Below the pieces are notes generated by a model. It worked only from the letters and a program-made list of their open reading frames with translations, searched no databases and was not told where the DNA came from. DNA of 17,464 nt from contig CANTGP010000013.1 in NCBI GenBank assembly GCA_947653315.1, forward strand, positions 1 to 17,464. Direction: 5' to 3'. Source of the DNA: an uncultured Lachnospiraceae bacterium. GTDB lineage: Bacteria; Bacillota; Clostridia; Lachnospirales; Lachnospiraceae. This document shows, in pieces, positions 5,934 to 13,303 of the stretch. Made by a program: the position numbers and the translations under genes. The stretch's first letter is position 1. The number at the start of each line of letters is the position of its first letter.

Positions 5934-8571
5934 CGAGCCTGATTCCGCTGCCTACCTTTGTTTTGGAAACGATAATCTGTTTTTCTATCTTTTCCGACAA
6001 TTCCGGCACATGGGAAATAATTCCGATTAACCGGTCTTTTTCCACCAAAGATAATAGTGTCTGGCACGCCTGCTCGATGGATTCCCCGTCCAATGCGCCG
6101 AACCCTTCGTCAATGAACAACGTATCCACCCGTATACCGCCGCTGTATCCCTGCACCACATCGCTCATGCCAAGGGCAAGGGCAAGGGAAGCCTTAAAGG
6201 ATTCCCCGCCCGACAGCGTCTTCACCGACCGGTACTTTCCCGTGTAATAGTCCAACACCTGTATTTCCAGGTTATCCTTCGTCCGCCCGTCGCTGATTTC
6301 CCCGACACGGGACAATTCATAACGTCCCCCCGTCATTTTGGAAAGCCTGAGGTTCGCCGCACGCAAAATTTCCTCAAAATATCCCGCCAGCACATACTGC
6401 TCGAAAACCAGCCGTTTCCCGTTATTCCCGCACGCCATATTGTCCAAATCTTTAACAATCCCGTATTCCGCCTGCAGTTCCCGGTATTTCTTTCCGCGCT
6501 CTTTGACGGACTCCATGATTTTCCCCGACTGCCTCAGACTGTGGCTGCACTCGTTTAACCGCTTTAGGGCATCTTGCTTCTCCTTCTTTTTCTCCTCCAG
6601 TTCCGCCTTCTGCCCCGCCGTGTCCTTTATCCGCTTTCCCCTGGTTTCTTCCCGCAGATGGGCGGTCAGGTATTCCAATTCCTGCAGCCGCTCCCGGAAT
6701 TCCAAAATCCGGCGTTCCAGCCTTTCCATTTCACCGGGATGCCGCAGCGCCTTTTCGTATTTTTCCAGGGAAGCAAAACCTGCCTGCCGGTACCGTGCGG
6801 CAAACGCTTTCTCCAACTCTTTCTTCTTCTTTTCCTGTACGGCGGTTTCCTCCGCGTCTTTTGCCATCCTGTCCTTTTTCTCCTTCTGCTGCGCCAAAAG
6901 CCCGTGGTATTGCACAAGGAGCTTTTCATATGCCTTTTCCGGCATGGATTCCACGGTACGGCGCGTTTCTTCCGCCAGTCCGTCCCTTTGCCTTCTGCAT
7001 GTTTCTTCCTTTTCTTCCCACTCCTTTTTCCGCTGCATGCATACGGACACTTCCGCCCGGCATGCCGCCGCCTTTCCGTGGAGTTCCATCAGTTTTGCCT
7101 GTTCCTTTTCATAGGACTGCCGCAGCTTCCGCAGCCCTTCTTCCTTTGGCACGCCGTCTTTTGCCGCCACACGGGGATGCTTAAGGGAGCCGCAGACCGG
7201 GCAGGGTTCCCCCTCCCGCACCTGGGCGGCCACGATACCAACCATGGCGCGCCGGTAAGCGGCATCCGCCGCTTCATATGCCCGTTTCTTCTCTCCTGCG
7301 TTTTTTTCCTGCTCCAAATAACGTTCCTGCAAAGCCTTAAGTTCTTCCTGCTTTTTCTTAAGCGCGCACTCCGCCTCCTCCCTCCCCTTCCGGCTTTGCC
7401 CGTAACCGGACAGCGCTTCATAGCCCATACGGATTTTATTCCGGTTTTTATAATAAGGGCGCAGTTCCTTTTCCCGGTCCGCCAACGCCCGGTATTCTTC
7501 CCTGTTATCCCGCCTCCTGCATTCCATGTCTTTAAGCAGGGCGGAGGCGTGTTTTCCAAGCAGGTAAGGTTCTTTTAGCGCTTCCGCCTCCCTCGCCCTT
7601 TTTAATTCCTTTTCCGCTTCCCCGATTTCCTTCTTCCGCCCGCCCAGTTCTTCCTTCTGCGCCTTTAAGGCTGCCAGTTTTTCCAGCTTGGCATTGGTTT
7701 CTTCCGCCTGTGCGATGCGCTCTGCGCGCTGCGTCACTTCTTTTTCCAAACGGGCATAATCCTTTTGTGCAGCCGCAAATTCTTTTTGATATCCCTCTGT
7801 CCGTTTCTCCAGCCATCGGAGGATTTCCTCATAATCCAACGGTTTTCCCCCGTGTTCCCGTTCTCCGCCGGACACCGTTTCTTCCGTTTCTTCCGTTTCC
7901 GCAAAAACTCCCAATCCGGCTCCGAGCAGGTGGATATCTTCCTCCATCCGGTGACGGTATTCCATCGCCTGTTTGTACAATTCCCCGGATTTTCGGCGCA
8001 GGATGGCGGCAAAACGCTCGTATACGGAAGTGGAAAAGATTTCACGGAATATTCTCGTCTTTTCCGAAGGCGGTGCCGTCAGGAACCGGGAAAATTCCCC
8101 TTGGGCAATCATGGAAATCTGCTTAAACTGCCGGTAATCCAGCACAAGGATTTCCTGCAGTTTCCGGTTTACCTCACTGACCCCCTCGATAACCCCTCCG
8201 TCCGGCAGGTACAGCCTTGCCTGTTCCTTCTCCTTCGTATAAGCGCTCTTTCCCCCCCTTTTCTTCTTCGGGCGCAAATATTCGGGATTTCGTTCTATAT
8301 GATATGTTTTTCCATTATGCTGCATGGTAAGCTCCACAAACGTAGGAGTATCCGCTCCCGCAAAATCACTGCGCACGCTGTTCTTTTCCCGTACCCCGCC
8401 GCTCATGCCGCCGTAAAGCGCATAAGTTATGGCATCAAACAGTGTGGTTTTTCCCGCTCCCGTCGGTCCGGTAACCAAAAACAACCCCCGCTCTTTCAAT
8501 CCGGTAAAATCCACTTCGATTCTGTCCTTATAGGGACCCCAGCCCGAAAGGACCAGTTTGTCAGGTTTCAT
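5926..8571 (-). CDS. sbcC: Exonuclease subunit SbcC (Rad50-like ATPase)
   Basis: This 881-residue SMC-like ATPase partners SbcD. Together they cleave DNA hairpins and process double-strand ends in the cytoplasm. Walker A is GPTGAGKTT (35-43) and the Q-loop region is QGEFSRF (157-163). Long charged coiled coils run from about residue 190 to 720 and are split by the zinc-hook CPVC at 457-460. The signature LSGGES is at 786-791, Walker B LFIDE ends at 822, the D-loop is GALD (825-828) and the H-loop histidine is 854. Length is within the range of Gram-positive SbcC, shorter than that of E. coli. The ATG at 8571 lies within the end of sbcD with an 11-base overlap, implying translational coupling. 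All motifs are intact. Confidence 0.96.
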   Translation of the reverse strand: MKPDKLVLSGWGPYKDRIEVDFTGLKERGLFLVTGPTGAGKTTLFDAITYALYGGMSGGVREKNSVRSDFAGADTPTFVELTMQHNGKTYHIERNPEYLRPKKKRGGKSAYTKEKEQARLYLPDGGVIEGVSEVNRKLQEILVLDYRQFKQISMIAQGEFSRFLTAPPSEKTRIFREIFSTSVYERFAAILRRKSGELYKQAMEYRHRMEEDIHLLGAGLGVFAETEETEETVSGGEREHGGKPLDYEEILRWLEKRTEGYQKEFAAAQKDYARLEKEVTQRAERIAQAEETNAKLEKLAALKAQKEELGGRKKEIGEAEKELKRAREAEALKEPYLLGKHASALLKDMECRRRDNREEYRALADREKELRPYYKNRNKIRMGYEALSGYGQSRKGREEAECALKKKQEELKALQERYLEQEKNAGEKKRAYEAADAAYRRAMVGIVAAQVREGEPCPVCGSLKHPRVAAKDGVPKEEGLRKLRQSYEKEQAKLMELHGKAAACRAEVSVCMQRKKEWEEKEETCRRQRDGLAEETRRTVESMPEKAYEKLLVQYHGLLAQQKEKKDRMAKDAEETAVQEKKKKELEKAFAARYRQAGFASLEKYEKALRHPGEMERLERRILEFRERLQELEYLTAHLREETRGKRIKDTAGQKAELEEKKKEKQDALKRLNECSHSLRQSGKIMESVKERGKKYRELQAEYGIVKDLDNMACGNNGKRLVFEQYVLAGYFEEILRAANLRLSKMTGGRYELSRVGEISDGRTKDNLEIQVLDYYTGKYRSVKTLSGGESFKASLALALGMSDVVQGYSGGIRVDTLFIDEGFGALDGESIEQACQTLLSLVEKDRLIGIISHVPELSEKIEKQIIVSKTKVGSGIRLVV

Positions 8572-9718
8572 GGTCTTCTGCCTCCGCTTCCTTTGCCGCT
8601 TCCCGAATCAGCTCCATACGTCGCCCATCCGGCTCCTCTCCGCGCACCAAACCGTAAAATTCCCGGAACAATTCCGGGATATCTTTCCTGCGTTCCTCCT
8701 GTCCGGCCTTATATTCCCCGCCCGTCTTCTCCCCGTTTTTGGACAATAGGATCTGCAAAATATTCGGGTACACCGTGCGCAGCGTGCCGATGGGGTCGAT
8801 CAGTTCCTCCCTGTCGGTCAGTTCCGCCTGGATATAATCCGTACAGTCCGCAGCCGCCACGATTTCCGGTTTCATCAGTTCCTCCATGTTTCCCCTGATT
8901 TTCCGCAGTCCGTGAAGGGGGAAAAGCGGTACCCGCTCCACGGATACCTGTCCTTTTTTCCCAAGTTCCACCACGTTTACATATTTAGTCTGCCCCGATT
9001 CGGAAAAAGAATAACCCAGGGAAGCCCCCGCATAGTAAACCGGTCCGTTTCCAATCCGCTGCGGCTTGTGGATATGTCCCAGCGCCACATAGTCAAAACC
9101 TTTCAAAAGGGATACCTCCACGTTGTCCAGTCCCCCCACGTGGATGGTGGTTTCCCCGTCGGAAAGTTCCGGCTCCTTTCCGTTGTCGGTGACAAAATAA
9201 TGGGTTACCAGCACACGCCGGGAAGGTTTTTTGCCGCTTTCTTCCTTTTCCTTATCCCCCAGGGGTTCCAGCATCTTTTCCACCGCCTCCGCACTGGTCT
9301 TTACCCCTGCCTGCGCCGGTTTCACAAAGGGCATGAGAACAAAGACGACTTCCCCGTATCCGTCCTCCATGCAGACCTGCTTTAATTCCCCCTGATATAC
9401 CCCTGCGATGGAAACACCCTGTTTTTCTAAAATTCCGCCGGCAAAACCGATACGCTCCGGCGAATCATGGTTGCCGCTTACCATCAAAACCTGTAATCCC
9501 GCATCCACGGCTTCCTGTAAAAAACCGCCGAACATCACGACGGCTTCGGCAGGGGGGATGGCGCGGTCATAAATATCCCCCGCAAAAACCAAGGCGTCCA
9601 CACTGCGGCTGCGGGCAATTTGCAGAATTTGTTTCAGGATATGGCGCTGGTCTTCCAGCATGGAAACGTCGTGAATGATTTTGCCGATGTGCAGGTCGGC
9701 GGTGTGCAGGAATTTCAT
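8561..9718 (-). CDS. sbcD: Exonuclease subunit SbcD (Mre11-like nuclease)
   Basis: The product is 385 residues, a metal-dependent phosphoesterase that forms the nuclease half of SbcCD. The five metal-binding motifs are present: DLH at 8-10, GD at 47-48, GNHD at 82-85, H173 in VTHYF, and GHIH at 214-217. The C-terminal part is the SbcC-binding and capping region. The frame is open to an ATG at 9778, but the family begins MKFLHTADLHIGK, and the ATG at 9718 has AAGGAGA 7 bases upstream, so I use that start. The longer start would run through the neighbouring hairpin element. The stop overlaps the sbcC start. No clear promoter is visible between this gene and the 138-residue protein upstream. Confidence 0.96.
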   Translation of the reverse strand: MKFLHTADLHIGKIIHDVSMLEDQRHILKQILQIARSRSVDALVFAGDIYDRAIPPAEAVVMFGGFLQEAVDAGLQVLMVSGNHDSPERIGFAGGILEKQGVSIAGVYQGELKQVCMEDGYGEVVFVLMPFVKPAQAGVKTSAEAVEKMLEPLGDKEKEESGKKPSRRVLVTHYFVTDNGKEPELSDGETTIHVGGLDNVEVSLLKGFDYVALGHIHKPQRIGNGPVYYAGASLGYSFSESGQTKYVNVVELGKKGQVSVERVPLFPLHGLRKIRGNMEELMKPEIVAAADCTDYIQAELTDREELIDPIGTLRTVYPNILQILLSKNGEKTGGEYKAGQEERRKDIPELFREFYGLVRGEEPDGRRMELIREAAKEAEAEDHET

Positions 9719-9725
9719 GGGTGTG

Positions 9726-9732
9726 TCTCCTT
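9726..9732 (-). promoter_or_regulatory. Ribosome binding site that fixes the sbcD start
   Basis: AAGGAGA on the minus strand lies 7 bases before the ATG at 9718. This supports MKFLHTADLH as the start over the upstream in-frame ATG at 9778, which has no comparable site. Confidence 0.85.
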
Positions 9733-9768
9733 TGTATGGTTGACAGGGGAATCGCGGGCGGGCGCATC

Positions 9769-9848
9769 GGACAGGCACCCTGTTCCAAGAACGGTCTCCT
9801 GCCGCGGCAAGGCGGAGGGAAACCGTTCCCGGAACAGGGTGCCTGTCC
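9769..9848. repeat. 80-base near-perfect hairpin element (REP/MITE-like)
   Basis: The outer arms are a perfect 18-base inverted repeat, GGACAGGCACCCTGTTCC (9769-9786) with its complement at 9831-9848. Inside come a 2x2 mismatch, a 7-base pair block (GAACGGT 9789-9795 with 9822-9828), a further 4 pairs including one G-T, and 4 pairs (9802-9805 with 9812-9815), closing on a 6-base loop at 9806-9811. In all about 33 of 40 possible pairs form. Neither strand has a T run after it, so it is not a standard terminator. No flanking duplication is evident. It occupies the gap upstream of sbcD. Confidence 0.9.
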
Positions 9849-9897
9849 AGTGCCGGATATCATGGAAAAACGGAAATAGAATTGTTTACCGGGATGA

Positions 9898-10314
9898 TCA
9901 ATCGTCCATGTCATATCCCATTTCCATAAATTCCTCGTTGGTGAGGAAACGCCATCCGTTTTCTTCTTCCCAAATAAACGGGATGTCTTCGAACTGGGCA
10001 TCCCATTCCGCATCCGGGATCAGGCGTGTGATATCGGTAATGAATTTTAACCAGTAGTCCATGAATTCTTCCATTGCTTTCCGGCTCTCCCGGTCTTCCG
10101 GATCGTCCGACATGAATTCGAAAGGAATCCTGAGATTGCCGAAATATATGATATCGTCTTCCTGGTCCGATGTGTCAAAGGTTCCCGGTCCTTCGTATTC
10201 TTCTTTTCTCGGGTATTGCTCCCAGTATTTGTTTCCGATTTCTTCAATTTTTTCCCTTTCTTCTTCGCTTAACGGGTTCTTGCGTTTTGCGGTATAATAG
10301 ATATCCATGGACAT
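9898..10314 (-). CDS. Acidic protein of unknown function (138 residues)
   Basis: I do not recognise this protein. It is soluble-looking and very acidic, with no signal peptide or membrane helix. A helical, charged N-terminus (NPLSEEEREKIEEIGNKYW) is followed by a D/E-rich middle and an aromatic-rich C-terminus (DYWLKF, AEWDAQFEDIPFIWEEENGW). The pattern recalls small immunity-like or phage-related acidic proteins, but nothing decides this. The ATG at 10314 has AAGGAGA 7 bases upstream, and a promoter with a perfect -10 lies about 105 bases upstream, so it is very probably translated. A second in-frame ATG lies two codons in. Downstream is the hairpin element, then sbcD; it may share a transcript with sbcDC. 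Confidence 0.75.
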   Translation of the reverse strand: MSMDIYYTAKRKNPLSEEEREKIEEIGNKYWEQYPRKEEYEGPGTFDTSDQEDDIIYFGNLRIPFEFMSDDPEDRESRKAMEEFMDYWLKFITDITRLIPDAEWDAQFEDIPFIWEEENGWRFLTNEEFMEMGYDMDD

Positions 10315-10353
10315 AATTTAGTCTCCTTCCTGTGTATGTGAATCGTTTTTTTT

Positions 10354-10412
10354 CTTATCTAATTCTTTTTCTTATTCTAATTCTTTTCCTTATTCTTTTC
10401 CCTTTCCCTTTC
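10354..10412 (-). repeat. Pyrimidine/purine-rich degenerate tandem repeats in a leader
   Basis: On the plus strand CTTATCTAATTCTTTTT (10354-10370) is followed by CTTATTCTAATTCTTTTC (10371-10388), a partial third copy (10389-10400) and two CCTTTC units (10401-10412). The minus strand, which is the leader RNA sense, is almost pure A and G. It lies between the promoter at 10420-10448 and the start of the 138-residue protein. Confidence 0.8.
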
Positions 10413-10419
10413 CCGCTTT

Positions 10420-10448
10420 ATTATACCGAAAAAAACGGAAAATAACAA
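10420..10448 (-). promoter_or_regulatory. Sigma-A-type promoter for the 138-residue protein
   Basis: TTGTTA (10448-10443) and a perfect TATAAT (10425-10420) are separated by 17 bases on the minus strand. Transcription would start near 10413, giving a purine-rich leader of about 100 bases. Confidence 0.6.
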
Positions 10449-10460
10449 GACTGCCTAGCG

Positions 10461-11210
10461 CTACATCCTTTCCCCATCCTTCCGGTACCATACCGCCCCG
10501 TCCGTCAGGACATAATCCTCCCCGCCTCTTAAGGCGGCCATCAAGTCCCGCATGGATTCCATCCTGCGCCGGAACGCCATACCGCCGCCAAGCAAATCCG
10601 TGCTGTGGATATCCGAACCTGCCGTCAGGAACAGCCCGTGTTCTTTTGCATAAGCAACCGCTTTCGCATCGAAAACCGGATCATTGTGCGCCGTGCTTTT
10701 GGGATTGGAATGGGTCGCATTGATTCCCTCCACGCCGTCCACATATTCCGGGTAAAGCCTGACTTCGGGAATATAACTCTCCTCCCGGAACGGATGCGCA
10801 TGAATGACCATGCCGCCCCCTTCGTGCACCAGCCGGAATTGTTCCTGCACCGTGGCAGTCTTTAATTCCGGATGTCCCAGCATAAATTCCTTATCCAGTC
10901 CGTAAATTAAAAACTCCGTCCCACGGTATCCGGCTTCGTAACCGAAAAACACATCCAAACCGATGCGCCTGCCCGTTTTTGCCGCATCTTCATACCCTTT
11001 GGCAAATTCCTCCACCCACAACTTCCAGGGCATCCTCCGGTTCACCGCCGTATTGCCTCCCCAGTTATGGTCCGTAACGATGATTCCCGTATATCCTGCT
11101 TCCTTACATGCCTTTGCCATGCGTGCTCCCGTATAACGGGCGCACGCGCTGGACTGTGAAGTATGCAGGTGCGTTTCATATAAATAAGGATAATCTCTTA
11201 ATAATTCCAT
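10461..11210 (-). CDS. PHP-domain metal-dependent phosphoesterase
   Basis: The product is 249 residues and is essentially a single PHP domain, a metal-dependent TIM-like barrel. The metal ligands are visible: H14 and H16 (ETHLHT), D47-H48 (VTDHN), E92 (GYEAG), H137 and H139 (VIHAHPF), H167, and D200-H202 (AGSDIH). Relatives act on phosphate esters such as nucleoside 3',5'-bisphosphates or histidinol phosphate, but the substrate here cannot be told from the sequence, and there is no histidine-biosynthesis context. There is no polymerase or other fused domain, so it is not part of DNA polymerase III alpha or PolX. The ATG at 11210 has GGAG 9 bases upstream. It lies 3' of the cheR terminator, so it may have its own promoter, which I could not identify. 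Confidence 0.88.
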   Translation of the reverse strand: MELLRDYPYLYETHLHTSQSSACARYTGARMAKACKEAGYTGIIVTDHNWGGNTAVNRRMPWKLWVEEFAKGYEDAAKTGRRIGLDVFFGYEAGYRGTEFLIYGLDKEFMLGHPELKTATVQEQFRLVHEGGGMVIHAHPFREESYIPEVRLYPEYVDGVEGINATHSNPKSTAHNDPVFDAKAVAYAKEHGLFLTAGSDIHSTDLLGGGMAFRRRMESMRDLMAALRGGEDYVLTDGAVWYRKDGERM

Positions 11211-11257
11211 CTATCATATCTCCGCCCGGAGCACGCGCCCCTTTTTTTGCTTATTCC

Positions 11258-11292
11258 AAAACAAGTTCCCGAATGAACCGGGAACTTGTTAT
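11258..11292 (-). terminator. Hairpin terminator after cheR
   Basis: A perfect 12-base inverted repeat (AACAAGTTCCCG, 11260-11271, with 11279-11290) has a 7-base loop and lies 6 bases after the cheR stop. On the minus strand only a short run of T follows, so termination may be partial and allow read-through into the PHP gene. Confidence 0.7.
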
Positions 11293-11296
11293 TTTC

Positions 11297-12073
11297 TCAG
11301 GGTTTCTCATAAAAGAACGAATTCTTTCTGGTATAACCGATGTCCTTATAATTAATAATCTGTTCCGTACTGCCGATAAACAGTACGCCTTTGCTCGCCA
11401 GCGACTTTTGGAACTTCATAAATACTTCGTCCTTGGCTTCCTCCGTAAAATAAATAAGTACATTCCGGCATACAATCATATGCCATCCGTCCCCGTAATT
11501 ATCTTTCAGAAGATTATGCTGTGAAAACTCTACACGCTTCTTAATCTCCTCCGAAATCTGATAGGACAAGCCCACTTTCGTGAAATATTTCCTCTTTAAG
11601 TCATCCGGAACACCGGCAATGCTTTTCTCGTTATACAACCCTACCTTCGCTTTGGCAATGACCTGCTTATCCAAATCGGTGGCATGAATCTTAATTTGGT
11701 CTAACGGAATATGGCGGGACAACGCCATAACAAGTGAATACGGCTCATCCCCGGTGGAGCAGGCAGCGCTCCAAATCTTCAGGTGCTTACCGAACCTGCT
11801 GATAAGTCCCGGTATGATTTCCTTGTCCATCACCTGCCACTGGTCGGTATTACGGTAAAACTCCGACACATTAATGGTAAGATAATTCACGAACTCCTCA
11901 AACTTTGTATTATTTTCCTTAATAAGCGCCACATACTTATCATAACCGGAAATACCGTTCTTGGAAATCAGCGTATCGATACGCCGCTTCATCTGCTTTT
12001 CCTTATAAGCGTTCAGGTCAATTTTCGTAAGATCAAAAATTGTTTTTTTAAACCATTCATAATCATATGCCAT
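11297..12073 (-). CDS. cheR: CheR-type chemoreceptor glutamate methyltransferase
   Basis: The product is 258 residues. The family transfers methyl groups from S-adenosylmethionine to glutamates on chemoreceptors in adaptation. The N-terminal all-helical domain contains KQMKRRI (26-32), followed by NVSEFYRN (68-75). The SAM-binding region is WSAACSTGDEPYSL (101-114), with a likely SAM-ribose acidic residue in HATDLD (130-135), and then the conserved CRNVLIYF (202-209). The length is usual for CheR, with no TPR extension, no VWRNNYF pentapeptide-binding beta insert that I can see, and no fused CheB. No other chemotaxis gene lies in the window. The gene follows rpsA after 93 bases that contain a weak hairpin; its upstream AGG-containing ribosome site is mediocre. 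The family call is sure; the actual target protein is inferred. Confidence 0.93.
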   Translation of the reverse strand: MAYDYEWFKKTIFDLTKIDLNAYKEKQMKRRIDTLISKNGISGYDKYVALIKENNTKFEEFVNYLTINVSEFYRNTDQWQVMDKEIIPGLISRFGKHLKIWSAACSTGDEPYSLVMALSRHIPLDQIKIHATDLDKQVIAKAKVGLYNEKSIAGVPDDLKRKYFTKVGLSYQISEEIKKRVEFSQHNLLKDNYGDGWHMIVCRNVLIYFTEEAKDEVFMKFQKSLASKGVLFIGSTEQIINYKDIGYTRKNSFFYEKP

Positions 12074-12105
12074 AATTTTTACCTGCCATCATTTTTCCTG
12101 TAAAT

Positions 12106-12145
12106 AGCCAAAAACAACAAACAAATCCTGTTTGCTGCATTGGCT
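12106..12145 (-). terminator. Weak two-tier hairpin after rpsA
   Basis: Nested inverted repeats AGCCAA/TTGGCT (12106-12111 with 12140-12145) and CAAACA/TGTTTG (12118-12123 with 12129-12134) lie about 20 bases after the rpsA stop. On the minus strand the inner stem is followed by TTGTTTTT. The stem is AT-rich, so it is at most a partial terminator. Confidence 0.4.
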
Positions 12146-12166
12146 TTGGGTATCACCCGGTATATC

Positions 12167-13303
12167 TTATTCCTGCTCGCTTGCAATCACCGCATCAATG
12201 TCAACGGAAACCACATCCTCATCGGAATCTTCTTCTTCCGCTTTCGGTTCCGGCGCCAGCATGGCTTTGACGCTCAGGCTGATCTTCCTGTCTTCTTCGT
12301 TAAAGTCAACCACTTTTGCCGTCACTTCATCGTTAATTTTCAGCACGTCTGCCGGTTTCTCAATATGTTCCTTGGAAATCTGGGATACATGGAGCAATGC
12401 GTCCACACCCGGCTCCAATTCCACAAAGGCACCGAAATCCGTCATCCTTGCCACTTTTCCGGTAACCACGTTGCCTACCGCATATTTCTGTGCGGCATCC
12501 TTCCAAGGATTCGCATCTTCAAATTTCAGGCTCAGCGCAATCTTGCTGCCGGAAATCTCCTTAATCAGCACTTTCAGTTTCTCGCCAACCTTAAATACTT
12601 TCTTCGGATTTTCCACCCTGCCCCAAGACATTTCGGAAATATGGAGCAGACCGTCCGCACCGCCCAAATCGATAAACGCGCCGAAATCCGTTACGTTCTT
12701 TACCACGCCTTCCACGGTATCCCCTTCATGGATGGATTCAAACAGTTTCTTTTGGAGTTCCGCTTTCTCCGCAAGGATAAGCTGCTTGCGGTCGCCGATG
12801 TACCTTCTTCTCTTAGGATTATATTCGCTGATCACGAACTGTATATCCTGTCCCGCATATTTGGACAAATCTTTTTCGTATACGTCCGATACCAGACTGG
12901 CAGGAATGAAAATCCTTACTTCCTCCACAACAACGCTCAGACCGCCGTCCAATACCTGCGCCACTTTTGCGGTAAGCACTTCCCTGTTGTTGAAGGCTTC
13001 CTCAATCCTCTTGTTGCCCCTGTCTGCGGCAAGTCTCTTGTAGGTCAAAAGAACCTGTCCTTCGCCGTCATTGACTTTCAGTACTTTTACCTCCATGGTG
13101 TCACCCGGTTTTGCGATAGTCGTCAGGTCTACGTTGGGTTCGTTGGTATATTCGTTTCTCGTCAAAATACCGTCGGATTTATAGCCAATGTTGAGAATAA
13201 TTTCTTCAGGTTTCACATCAATGACTGTACCTTCAACTACCTCTCCCGCATGTATTGTCTTAAATGATTCTTCTAACATCTGTTCAAAAGTTAATTCTGA
13301 CAT
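12167..13303 (-). CDS. rpsA: Ribosomal protein S1-like protein with four S1 domains
   Basis: The product is 378 residues from MSELTFEQM. It has four OB-fold S1 domains, at roughly residues 18-85 (GEVVEGTVIDV), 105-175 (a divergent copy), 190-255 (VVKNVTDFGAFIDLGGADGL) and 275-345 (KVARMTDFGAFVELEPGVDA), then an acidic tail (PKAEEEDSDEDVV). S1 binds mRNA and the 30S subunit. Gram-positive versions are shorter than the six-domain E. coli protein, and their essential role varies between species. The frame extends six codons upstream, but GAGGAGG sits 9 bases before the ATG at 13303, which fixes the start. That start lies inside ispH, with a 20-base overlap. The tail may be flexible. The call is S1 rather than a general S1-domain protein because of domain count and the ispH-linked position. 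Confidence 0.94.
   Translation of the reverse strand: MSELTFEQMLEESFKTIHAGEVVEGTVIDVKPEEIILNIGYKSDGILTRNEYTNEPNVDLTTIAKPGDTMEVKVLKVNDGEGQVLLTYKRLAADRGNKRIEEAFNNREVLTAKVAQVLDGGLSVVVEEVRIFIPASLVSDVYEKDLSKYAGQDIQFVISEYNPKRRRYIGDRKQLILAEKAELQKKLFESIHEGDTVEGVVKNVTDFGAFIDLGGADGLLHISEMSWGRVENPKKVFKVGEKLKVLIKEISGSKIALSLKFEDANPWKDAAQKYAVGNVVTGKVARMTDFGAFVELEPGVDALLHVSQISKEHIEKPADVLKINDEVTAKVVDFNEEDRKISLSVKAMLAPEPKAEEEDSDEDVVSVDIDAVIASEQE

Noticed and set aside
5831..6067. 78-residue minus-strand frame ending in N-E-N-G repeats
   Set aside because: It lies in another frame of the sbcC 3' end and its repeats come from the hexamer array. It has no convincing ribosome site and no known fold.
7765..8898. 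377-residue plus-strand open frame opposite sbcC and sbcD
   Set aside because: It is antisense to two intact genes with complete motif sets, crosses their junction, and shows only the R/P/F-rich composition of a reverse-complement shadow.
9719..9778. Longer sbcD N-terminus from the ATG at 9778
   Set aside because: It would encode part of the hairpin element and lacks a ribosome site. The family begins MKFLHTADLH, which has AAGGAGA 7 bases upstream.
9769..9848. The long hairpin as a terminator for the 138-residue gene
   Set aside because: The stem is strong, but neither strand has a T run after it.
11222..11247. Possible plus-strand terminator (CTCC/GGAG stem followed by seven T)
   Set aside because: The stem is only four bases, 14 bases separate it from the T run, and no plus-strand gene ends there.
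12140..13267. 375-residue plus-strand open frame opposite rpsA
   Set aside because: It mirrors rpsA almost end to end, has no domain I can recognise, and lacks a ribosome site; it is a codon-bias shadow.
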